From contig OY783197.1 in assembly GCA_963678675.1 (NCBI GenBank), positions 8,807,647 through 8,871,646 of the forward strand: a stretch of DNA of 64,000 nucleotides, written 5' to 3'. This DNA is from Xiphydria camelus (taxonomy: Eukaryota > Arthropoda > Insecta > Hymenoptera > Xiphydriidae). A model generated the notes under the pieces. That model was not told where the DNA came from, made no database searches, and saw only the letters and a program-made list of their open reading frames with translations. Below, piece by piece: positions 55,291-64,000 of this stretch (positions within the stretch are counted from its first letter, which is position 1; each line of letters begins with the position of its first letter). A program made the translations under genes and the position numbers.

Positions 55291-55812
55291 CGCGCGTATT
55301 TGGAAGTAGTGATAGTCAAAACGCGTACCTTGCAGTTAGATGTGTGCCTTATTAGGGTTAAGTGGTTTCCTAACGATTCTGAATTGTTTGGAACGGATTT
55401 CTTCGGAAGTAGACGCGGTTACTTCGTCATTAGTTGATCGCTAGCAGCCGTCAAACTCAAACTAGGTAAATGAACTGAACCTCAAAAATCGTAACACCAA
55501 TCATAAGTTGGAACTGTCAAGTTTACTCTTACCGGGTTCATAAAGGGGTCATAGCGACCGTGCAAGGCGAATAGGGCGCCATCTGAAAGTTGTTGTGTAA
55601 AGTAATTGGGAGGAAATTAACAAGCGCATAAAGGGCACAGTTACAGTGAAATTCCTTTTTATTAATTAAAATTAAATATTTTTTTGTAAAATGCCATCCT
55701 CGAAAAAAACCTGTTGCATCAATACAATAGATCCTGCAAGGTTGCTCAAATACAATAGATCCTGTACGAAATATTAATCCATCAGTAACATTCGATTCCT
55801 TTCCTACAAGTA
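55291..55812. other. 5' region of the Tigger-like gene, no other gene seen
   Basis: No terminal inverted repeat or coding signal found. The string GCGACCGTGCAAGGCGAATA near 55555 faintly recalls the AGGGACCGTGC motif elsewhere. Confidence 0.35.
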
Positions 55813-56040
55813 CCATATGTCCGCGATCAAAGAGCCCATAGCAAAATTGCGAGTTTTGCATGAGCACCTCTGTGGGTCTCCTCGTCCAATAGAATCACCG
55901 GAGAAGCGTGAATGCGCATGCGTAGTCATCCGCGAGTGCATTCACGCTTCTCCGGTGATTCTATTGGACGAGGGGACCCACAGAAGTGCTCATGCAAAAC
56001 TCGCAATTTTGCTATGGGCTCTTTGATCGCAGACATATGG
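55813..56040. mobile_element. TA-flanked palindromic MITE, CCATATGTC ends
   Basis: TA at 55811-55812 and 56041-56042; CCATATGTCCGCGATCAAAG and its complement; 228 bases, arms almost perfect. End sequence is related to the CCGTATGT family. Confidence 0.9.
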
Positions 56041-56116
56041 TATGGTAGTGTTCACTTGCCATGGAAGAATCACAAACGTGTAAATGGATTAATGCAGTTA
56101 AAATAGATATTTTCGT

Positions 56117-56222
56117 TATAAGGGCGTGAAGCGCCGTTTTTAACGAGTGTGAAGTTTTCCGCAAGAGCGAAGCGAGTGCGGCAACCACACGAGTTAAATC
56201 GACGCGAAACGCCCTTATAGGT
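56117..56222. mobile_element. Short foldback, TATAAGGGCGT ends
   Basis: TATAAGGGCGTGAAGCG pairs with GAAACGCCCTTATA; about 105 bases. It resembles small MITEs; no target duplication identified. Confidence 0.5.
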
Positions 56223-56329
56223 AAAGGCCATCACACAGAAAATTCCGTAAGACGTAAGCAAATATAATGAAAAACCAAGCATGCTTGAAATTTATTTAAC
56301 AGGTTTTTTTATATTTACCTTCGTGCAAA

Positions 56330-56398
56330 GTGATAGATTTCGTTTATGAATTCGAAGAAGATGATATAGATAATGATATTGATTTTGATTCTTTTTGA
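56330..56398 (+). CDS. Possible acidic terminal exon (22 codons)
   Basis: After CTTCGTGCAAAG the frame reads VIDFVYEFEEDDIDNDIDFD then SF and TGA. The strong Asp/Glu pattern is unlike the AT-rich surroundings. It could be the last exon of a transposase or an unknown gene; no partner exon identified. Confidence 0.25.
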   Translation: MIDFVYEFEEDDIDNDIDFDSF

Positions 56399-56399
56399 A

Positions 56400-57990
56400 A
56401 TTTCTAAAAATGCTGTATTGAAAAAAATTCAATTATTTATAATCATATTTGAAGATATGGATTAACAAGTTTAAGTATATGTGTTATAATAATAGGTATT
56501 TATAATTTTTGTATTATTTTTGAAATTTTCTATTAAACGTTAAAAACTTCTGTGCCCAAATAAAAAACTGTATAATTCAACATTTCAGGAGTATTTCGAT
56601 GACACCTGTAGAAGATAATTCTGAATTAAAGGTATTGTAAAAATAGAAAAAAAAATTTACAATCACCCACAAAATAAAAGAATTTTCTTCCTTAATAAAA
56701 TGGATATTACTATACACTAACAAATTACCCGCATTGCTCCAACAACGTTTATTCGTCGCTAGCACGCACTACGTGTTTCAACAGAGAGAAATACTGTTTA
56801 GCTCCCACCTCTGTCGTCCTGATGGCACAGTAGAGGTTAAGAGTAGGTAGTTGGACATGATGTGTGATATAATCTTTTAAAAAATTCTGAATTTACAACA
56901 CTTTTTAGAGCATATACCGACCCTTAGTCCCTACGATACACGTATGCCGATCATACTATGCCTTCAATATATATTATTTTTTCTATGAATTATCGTTTCA
57001 CATGCTCGGCATACGTGATACTATCATTGCAAGATGCGATTTTTTTTTGCAATAAGTAATTAACTTCTCCAACACAAGTTCCACGGGGACCTGTCAATTT
57101 TGCTTGGTCGTTTATCAGCATATGCATTATTACCGAAACCTCAAAGGGCATACATGATACTACCATTGCACTTTTTGACAGCGTGCCGAAGGTCTACAGA
57201 GGTAAAGAGCAGGTAGTTGGACACCTACTCCTTGGTAGAGGCACAGACGGCTTCGCGCAGTGCAGAACGCGTTTATGACTAAGAGAGAGTCGGGAATATA
57301 TGCGCGTTCTCTGTCGGTCCCCAGTACAGTGGTGCGGCCACAGATTTCATTCAGGACTGCCACTCACCAGAAAATCAGTTGTATTATATTATATTATATC
57401 TCCACACAGAAGGTATTCAGTGCGAAGCCGTACAGGACTTTTTTTTAGATAATAATCTAACGAATACCAAGTTAAAAGAAAAAAAATTGTTCCCCAATGT
57501 TTTCAGTGAAAAAAATCGGTTTAAAATCTAAAATAATCAATAATCGCATTAATAATGCATTAATTTTTTTTTCTTTATCTCTCAAAATGTAGGTTTACTC
57601 CTGTAGATGCGATTTAAAAAAAAATCATCGAAAAAGAGTAATTTTTCGATTTCTTATGAATTTTTTAAGCGCAGCATGCTCCCTTAGGTGGTGCGCAAAC
57701 TTTGAACGCATTTTGCCGCTTCCCTATTGCATATAGGTAAAAATTTCACTAAGACTTTTTTATTATAAATTCGATTGTTGACAACTTTTATTTGAAGATT
57801 TTCTCGTTATTCTTGAAAGTTGAAGAGATATTCGCAAAAAATCGGTTTTTTTTGTTTACATCTCTTTTTTAAACAATCCGACCGGGGATGATCCTTCAAA
57901 ATATCAGGAAGTTGTTGTAGGGTGCAAAAAGTACCTACTATAAAAAATTCAGATCCTCTTTAATTATTTCTAATTCAGGACTTCAATGAC
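56400..57990. other. AT-rich DNA without a recognisable gene
   Basis: Homopolymer-rich. Two related segments (GAGTAGGTAGTTGGACA near 56842 and GAGCAGGTAGTTGGACA near 57207) and paired GGCATACGTGATACTA / GGCATACATGATACTA strings suggest a diverged duplication. No coding motif. Confidence 0.4.
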
Positions 57991-57997
57991 TGGACTA

Positions 57998-58041
57998 AAT
58001 AGACCAATCAGGATCAAGTATTCTGTGATGCCCGTAAGACG
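57998..58041. repeat. Fragment of the 1802-1978 palindrome family
   Basis: AATAGACCAATCAGGATCAA followed by GTATTC, identical to part of the arm at 1850-1885. It sits directly left of the Harbinger insertion. Confidence 0.6.
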
Positions 58042-58260
58042 TAAAGTGGCCCGGAGACGGTCAATAATATTGTCAATAATATTGTCAATGGGCATCAAAT
58101 TGATCGTGTACGAAGCGATTGATGCCATTGTCAATCGATGGACGGATATTGATAGGAAATTTGATTGAAGCACATTGACGGGGACCATTGACGCATCCCA
58201 ATTGATCGTGTAATCGATAAATTTTCAATCGTTCGGGCAGTTGCACCAGACGGCCACGCG

Positions 58261-60160
58261 ATGGCGGATACGCCGCAGAGCTCCGTGGAACTCGAAAACT
58301 TAGGAGATAGAGATTTTGTATTACTTTTAATTGCTTTGTACCGCGATCAACCGAAATTGTGGCGAGTAAAATCGAAGGATTATTTAAACAAGAATAAGAA
58401 AAGCATTGCTTTAAAAAAAAATTCTAACTGCTCTACAACAGTATAAACCAAATTATACGGAGGATAATTTGAAGAAAAAAATTAATATCCTGCGAACCAA
58501 CTTCAATAAAGAGTATCAGAAAATTGATCAAAAAAAAGCGATCAGGTGCATCTAGTGATGACATTCCGGAGCCTGCATTATGGTACTATAACGATCTACT
58601 TTTTATAAAAGATCAAGTAGAGATAGCAGATACTGAAAGTTCAGAGGTAAGTAAAAAACTATTTCGTTTAGTTTAAATATTTCTTTATTTCACTACATTA
58701 GGAAGGTTAGGTACTTTTTATTTGTTAGTCTAATTTACAATTTCAAGCAATTTTCTTGCCATGGCACTGAACCTACAGTATTGAAATAATCACAAAAATT
58801 ATCTCTAACTTTCTTAGCTTCAACCGCTGAATTACCCCTCATTCTTTGAAGATCAGTTAACAGTTCTGTTCCCTGTCTCCATGAACCTACTTCAATTGTT
58901 CCAGAAGCTGTATTTTCATAATCAACATCATTGCGCTGAATGTAATTTGTATTATTTCTAGTTGACAAGTAGTTGTGTAAATAACAGCAAGAGCCATTAC
59001 TATCTTTCGAGCCTTATCTGGTACGAATTTGATGTTTTTTTGAAAAATCTTAAACCTTGATGTTAAAATACCAAACGCGTTTTCAACGATTCTACGCGCA
59101 CGAGATAATCCATAGTTGAAAATGCGTTTTTCATTTGTCAGGCAAGATCTATTGTAGGGCTTCATAAAATTTGGCATTAGTTGGAAGGCTTCATCACCAA
59201 TGAACACATAAGGATACATCTTATCTGTTCCTGGTAATTCGCGTGGATCAGGAATATTGAGTTGGTTTTGAGACATTTTTTCCCAAAATAGTGTGTTCTT
59301 CAGAACGCCTCCATCTGATACCCGTCCATTGGCTCCAACATCAATCATGAGGAATTGATAATTCGCATTAACAATAGCCATAAGCACGATACTAAAAGTT
59401 CCCTTATAGTTGTAATAGTAAGAACCAGAGTTCGAGGGCTTTTGTATGGCCATATGTTTGCCATCTGCGCTTCCTATACAGTTATGGAAGTTCCACCTTT
59501 CTTCAAACTCTTGCGCCACTTCTTTCCATCCTTGTGCATTTTTTGGAATCTGAAATAAAAAAATATTGTTATTCACATTTTTCACTTCACTTTTTTAATA
59601 AACTTTTCAATCTTGTATGCTATTATTTTTATGTTTTCTTTACAGCAACCATTGGTTCAAGACTGCCAAGAGCCCCGGGCGGCATCTGTCAAGACTGTGC
59701 CCCCTAAGAGAAAAAAACCAGCACCTGAATCATCAACAGATGAACTCGTGGGGTTAGCTACAGCGTATTTTTAAAAACCATCGGACACTGAAGAGGACAT
59801 ACTAGCTAAGGGATAGGCTATAAAATTGAACACATTAGCCCCAGACCAACGACGGTATGCTGAGAAAATCATTAACGATACCCTGTTTGAAGGTGAAATG
59901 GGTGCGTTAACAAGGGGAACGGAGTGCGTTTTTTACCATCATCGCAAACCCCATCACGTTTGTGTTCAACTTCGCCTGCACCGAACAGCTCACCGTTCCG
60001 TACACCTGAACGCTCTTTCCAAAAGGTCTTACTTTCACCATTTCCGCTTAACTCTTCTCAAACACAGAAACAAAGCTATCGCAAACAAGAAAGTCATCGC
60101 GATTCTTTCAATACCTCCAACGTCGCCAGTGCCTCTCCTAGTTTTCTGACTGAAGACACT
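58261..60160 (+). pseudogene. Harbinger MADF/BESS-type accessory protein
   Basis: Exon 1 starts at ATG 58261 (MADTPQSSVELEN) with the MADF core FVLLLIALYRDQPKLWRVKS, breaks frame at an A-run near 58413, and continues to a GTAAGT donor at 58647. Exon 2 (acceptor TTTACAG, from 59646) is in phase: QPLVQDCQEPRAAS, then STDELVGLATAYF, TAA at 59772-59774, a second stop before KLNTLAPDQRRYAEKIINDT and LFEGEMG. MADF/Myb-like proteins help Harbinger transposases enter the nucleus and bind ends. At least one frameshift and two nonsense codons: inactive. Confidence 0.8.
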
Positions 60161-60671
60161 TAAGAACAAACTGCAGCAAACTACTTGATGGCATTCAATT
60201 ATTTACATAAATAATTAATCCTTTTAAGTTCATTTGTTAATGTATGCTATTTTAAGATAAACGTCCTATAAATAAACTTACCTGAATGTAATCTCTTAAT
60301 TTCTGGATTATAGCCTCGCATGTTTCCATTATGATTATCTCCAACGTTCGTGGAGCAATGGCACAGGTAAACTTTAAATCTTCCATATCCATGCCAGAGG
60401 CAAGGTATCTCAATGTTACAGACAGTCTCTGACTAGCAGGAATTGCAAGACGCATTACAGTATCTTGTTTTACGATGTCTGGCCGAATTAATGCTAATAA
60501 TGTATCAAAACTGTTGTCATCCATTCGGAGAAAATTCTTATAATCATCTGGTTCACTAATTCGCAGAAGTTGTAGTAAATGTTCATGGGTAAAGCGGCTT
60601 CTCAGTTTATACCACTCTTTCGACCAGCGTCTCCTCCTCTTTTCTTTCGTCTTGGCTTTTTTTGGCTGCAA
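58735..60671 (-). pseudogene. PIF/Harbinger transposase, one frameshift
   Basis: Exon 1 (60671-60282) begins MQPKKAKTKEKRRRRWSKEW and contains LASGMDMEDLKFTCAIAPRT, ending ...DYIQ at a GTAAGT donor. Exon 2 (from 59549, TTTCAG acceptor) is in phase: NCIGSADGKHMAIQKP (first Asp), MIDVGANGRVSDGGVL (second), YVFIGDEAFQLMPN and RRIVENAFGILTSRFKIF (Glu), i.e. a DDE_Tnp_4 core. A one-base loss near 58985 shifts it into the C-terminal frame (STRNNTNYIQRNDVDYENTA to VPWQENCL), TAA at 58735. All catalytic residues are present; only the C-terminus is out of frame. Confidence 0.88.
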
Positions 60672-60948
60672 ACAGCCAAAGTTAAGGCTAAAAAGGCCAA
60701 ATCTGTATCTGACACCATTACTCGCGAGAAATTCACTGCCACTAATAAAACCTAACCAATAAAAGATTCGACTCGACTCGCAAGAAATTCACAGCCACTG
60801 ATGAAATATTGACGTGTTCATTGGATCTCCGTCAATCGCAATTGCAATTGAAATCATCAATCTTATTGACAATATTATTGATCGTCTCCGGGCTACTTAA
60901 GAACTCCACCACTTTCGTCCGTAAAGTAGCCCGGAGACGGTCAATAAT

Positions 60949-62724
60949 AGACACTTTTAGCAAACCCTAAAATTTTCTCCGTATCCCTATCCGTATCCGT
61001 AAACTTATCGACTTACGTTGGCCGCAAAATAACCGTTTAAGCAAGCATCGATCTACCCATACGTATACGAAACCGAAAGCAATAACCTCAAAAAAACTGT
61101 CAAAGAACTTAGTTATTGGACAGTGTTCTTATTTTTTTATTGATAATATTTATTTAAGTAAGAGCTAAAAATCTAGTTTTTATTCATTTAAATTAGACTG
61201 TCTAATAACTGCAAGGTGTCCAATAGATAGGTAGATAGTTTATTTCGGCCCACTGGCCTAGAAAAGAACTTGGCAAGTAACAAACATATTCCCTACAGTG
61301 TTCCTCCCATACCAGCATTCCACAATTCTTCCCATGTATACTTCTCTTTACGTAAACCGTTATCATTCCTCTGTATCATGTATTTTGTGCGCGTTTTCTC
61401 TTTCTCCTTCTCTTTCTTCCTCTGGTTTATCGTTCTTAGCCACGATACCTTCTTGCTTGACGCCCCCTCACTTAAGATCTCCTCTCTCGTTAACTCCGTT
61501 CTCTCAAGGTGACCAATAACTGGGTGGTTTACCCTAATTATTGTACATAATTATGGACGATATACTTCACCCCATCCTAATTGATACGGCCGATGAAGAT
61601 GACGACAATTTGGACGATCTAGTTAAGGGCATATTTTACACGATGGGGACCTCCTGAGTAACTGGGCAGCTCTCTATGGAAATTTTGATCTTGCCTTTTA
61701 TAACGATAGCCTCAGCCATGTTTAGGTTTAATAGAAGGGATATACCGAGGCTAGCCACGGCTCTACAAATTCCTGACCCAATTGTTGTAACTCGAGTTTC
61801 CTTAACAAGTATATACAGTCCTATTGATCTATTTCTTAGGAGGGTTTTACCCTAGTAGCAGAGGATATCTGTCAGACATCTACAAGATGTTTATATGTCT
61901 AGAAAATGATATCTATATTTGGTATAAATGTGGTCGAAATCTAGATATAGACAGCGCGTAGATGTCTGACAGATATCCTAAGTTGACAAGAATCGATATT
62001 CTGCGGTAAATATAATAATTTCATAAAATATAAGATTAATAATATTTAAAAAAGGGATTACAAAGCACTAGAGGGCCTTCTCGTTTTCTAATAAAATGCT
62101 AGCTGCTAATTCGTTTTAAAGTTTTTTATTAAAGAATGAGAAGACTAATATAGAGCTTTATAATTAAGTTTGTTTAATAGTATTAACTCTTAATTTTAAA
62201 CAATTATTATATTTACCACAGAATATCGATTCTTGTCAACTTAGGATATCTGTCAGACATCTACGCGCTGTCTATATCTAGATTTCGACCACATTTATAC
62301 CAAATATAGATATCATTTTCTAGACATATAGACATCTTGTAGATATCTGACAGATATCCTCTGCTACTAGGGTAGTAAGGTAGTAGTAGAAGCCTCCACA
62401 ATTACGTTTAACTCGAAATTGAAGAGCGGCATCGAGGCGCCTTGCGCCTACCTAACATAACGCCCGCCTCGCGTCGCGACCAATGGCGGAAATTAAGAGG
62501 ATGAACTAATATTTGAATCTTACCGCTATAAAATCTAGTAACTCTCGAAAGTTACCGAGTCTAGTTGCATACGCGACAGGATACGTGTTCGGATAGGGAT
62601 ACGACGGTAGGCCCGTAACGATACGGGCAACGTAACGCATCGAGACCACCGTATCTATTCTGCGCATGCGCAGATAGATGCGTATACGGATACGTTTAAA
62701 ATTTAGGACGTGCTAAAAGTGTCT
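60949..62724. mobile_element. 1.8-kb element with AAT target duplication
   Basis: AAT at 60946-60948 and 62725-62727; ends AGACACTTTTAGCA and the complement of TGCTAAAAGTGTCT; removal restores the Harbinger end sequence GTCAATAATATTG. Near both ends are CGTATCC/GGATACG strings. Contains a MITE (61850-62372). The minus strand near 61210-61250 (GGGCCGAAATAAACTATCTA) resembles a LINE 3' end. No transposase seen. Confidence 0.75.
61850..62372. mobile_element. TA-flanked MITE, CCCTAGTAGCAG ends, complete
   Basis: TA at 61848-61849 and 62373-62374; CCCTAGTAGCAGAGGATATC and its complement; arms of about 170 bases rich in TCTGTCAGACATCTAC. Half copy at 13813-14076. Confidence 0.85.
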
Positions 62725-63209
62725 AATATTGTCAATGAAATTGATCAATTGTGATTAATGGAGTAGCACATAGACCGTCAATAATATTGTCAATGAGATT
62801 AATGATTTAAATTGCAATTGCGATTGATGGAGATCCAATGAATACGTCAATATTTCATCAGTGGCAGTGAATTTCTCGCGAGTCGAGTCTTTTATTGGTT
62901 AGGTTTTATTAGTGGAAGTGAATTTCTCGCGAGTCGAGTCGTTTATTAGTTAAGTGTTATTAGATGGCGTATCCGTCATCGCGTGGCCGTCTGGTGCAAC
63001 TGCCCGAACGATTGTCAATTTCTCGATTACACGATCAATTGGGATGCGTCAATGGTCCCCGTCAATGTGCTTCAATCAAATTTCTTATCAATCTCCGTCC
63101 ATCGATTCACAATGGCATCAATTGCTTCCTACACGATCAATTGGATGCATCAATGAGTACCATTGACAATATTATTGACAATATTATTGACCGTCTCCGG
63201 GCCACTTAA

Positions 63210-63650
63210 GACGTAAAACGTAACGTCGAAAACTTTCGTCCGGTTGAAATTTTTACGGCGAACGTCTTACGGACAACCAATCACAAAGTTTCCCGGGTTA
63301 TTAATATTAATATCTTAAGCCCACAAAAATAAATGTTTTTCTCTGTATTTCGAACCAGACCAGGTAATTCTTGTAGATTGATGTACGCTAAAAACGAATC
63401 TGACTCTCAAATTTGCGTACCACAGGTCAGAATTTCGAGATACTTGAGGTTAAATGTACGAGAACGTGCGATTTTGGCCATATTCACAGCTCCGTACAAT
63501 GAAAGTAAAAAATGTTTCTTAATTGCACATGCAGCATTTGAAAGTGTTGTTTTTGAACTTTATAATACATTCCTTGATTGCTCCCTTGTCGAAAACCACT
63601 ACAGAACACTACAGAATATTTTCAACCACTACTGAAAACCTGAGTAGTGG
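63210..63650. other. No gene assigned
   Basis: An open frame (63333-63635, ISRYLRLNVRERAILAIFTA) looks balanced but has no motif I recognise. Confidence 0.3.
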
Positions 63651-63654
63651 CACA

Positions 63655-63722
63655 ATAGTGGTGAGCAGTGGTTCAATGATGGTCAGTAGTGGTTTAATGG
63701 TGGTGAGCAGTGATCCAAAAGT
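63655..63722. repeat. 21-bp tandem repeat, about 3.3 copies
   Basis: Units of the form AGTGGTTCAATGATGGTCAGT; coding equivalent SSGSMMV repeated. Directly left of the final Harbinger fragment. Confidence 0.75.
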
Positions 63723-63732
63723 GATATTTATG

Positions 63733-64000
63733 GCCGGTTTTACCAACACGGTATAAATGCGGTATAGCGCTATACTGAGCCAGTAGGCAAGCGGCATAGG
63801 TGGCAGAGGTGGCGGCATGTAATAATAACTAATTAAAAATTTTAACATTACGATCAAAACGATTACTTACAGTAATTAGCATTGATCCCAAAGCAAGAAA
63901 TCTTAAAATTGGCAATAATTTCATTGCTGGCTGAATTGCTGTATTTCTTTGCGACCTTGGTGCAATGCGATGTCATATTTGTCCCAATAATCTCTGACAG
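63733..64000 (-). pseudogene. PIF/Harbinger fragment running off the window
   Basis: GGCCGGTTTTACCAACACGG at the left edge. On the minus strand the other end encodes CQRLLGQI, a stop, then RSQRNTAIQPAMKLLPILRF as at 14760-14880. Here the terminus is joined directly to the exon 2 region, so the intervening exon 1 is deleted or this is the opposite end. The element continues beyond 64000. Confidence 0.7.

Larger units (their letters stand above)
58045..60897. mobile_element. Autonomous-type PIF/Harbinger, two interlocked genes
   Basis: TAA at 58042-58044 and 60898-60900 flank AGTGGCCCGGAGACGGTCAA and the complement of TTGATCGTCTCCGGGCTACT. Subterminal CAATATTGTCAAT/ATTGACAATATT strings repeat several times. 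It holds a MADF-type gene on plus (58261-60160) and the transposase on minus (60671-58735). Both carry a few lesions. Confidence 0.9.
60925..63206. mobile_element. Non-autonomous Harbinger sibling in inverse orientation
   Basis: TAA at 60922-60924 and 63207-63209 flank AGTAGCCCGGAGACGGTCAA and the complement of ATTGACCGTCTCCGGGCCACT. Its right part (62950-63206) is the inverted 5' region of the 58045 element including the start region of the MADF gene. Its left part (60925-60948 and 62725-62940) is the 3' region. Only 24 bases separate it from the autonomous copy. An insertion occupies 60949-62724. Confidence 0.85.

Overview
This is eukaryotic, repeat-dominated nuclear DNA, most probably from an insect (a hymenopteran would fit). 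The evidence is GT-AG introns, AATAAA poly(A) signals, long CT and TG microsatellites, and a mix of arthropod transposon superfamilies (PIF/Harbinger, piggyBac, Kolobok-like, ISL2EU-like, Tigger, mariner, Helitron, Ty3-type LTR, RNase H-bearing LINE). There are no operons, CRISPR arrays or prokaryotic signals. A 200-base N gap lies inside a CT microsatellite at 28029-28228.

Host genes are few. A complete six-exon gene at 50828-53496 (+) encodes a Golgi-type 3'-phosphoadenosine phosphatase (BPNT2/IMPAD1 family, about 334 aa). It converges on an uninterrupted two-exon Tigger/jerky-like gene at 53618-55290 (-, about 530 aa) whose third catalytic aspartate is missing, so it may be domesticated. 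Two exons at about 14929-15370 (+) look like the 3' end of a mitochondrial fission regulator (MTFR) gene.

Layout. 1-5.2 kb: direct repeats split by an element with AAGACG-rich ends that holds large direct and inverted repeats. 5.2-11.1 kb: two abutting elements with CACAG-type ends, the second holding a broken transposon ORF. 11.1-13.4 kb: an internally deleted Helitron with a protease-like fragment and a TTAA MITE. 14.3-19.3 kb: Harbinger ends, the MTFR exons, a Tc1-derived foldback, and SWIM and THAP fragments. 19.3-26.3 kb: a 5'-truncated LINE with a 14-bp target duplication, split by a complete piggyBac and a palindromic MITE. 26.8-30.5 kb: Harbinger end, microsatellite, Harbinger MITE, and a TA-flanked element with a zinc-finger tail. 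30.8-32.4 kb: a gag-only LTR retrotransposon. 32.4-33.5 kb: CpG-rich unique-looking DNA. 34.5-37.2 kb: MITEs and a 2-kb long-TIR element. 37.2-42.4 kb: a THAP/DDE (ISL2EU-like) element with four levels of nested insertion, including a solo LTR. 44.0-47.1 kb: a SWIM exon split by a nearly intact Kolobok-like element. 47.1-50.1 kb: more nested elements. 55.8-57.9 kb: MITEs and AT-rich DNA. 58.0-60.9 kb: a Harbinger whose MADF-type gene and transposase are antisense and interlocked, each with an exon inside the other's intron. 60.9-63.2 kb: an inverted non-autonomous sibling carrying further insertions. The window ends in another Harbinger fragment.

The genes form no shared pathway. The value of the window lies in the nested insertion record, where target duplications and rejoined reading frames date the layers relative to each other, and in a few coding loci that have stayed open.
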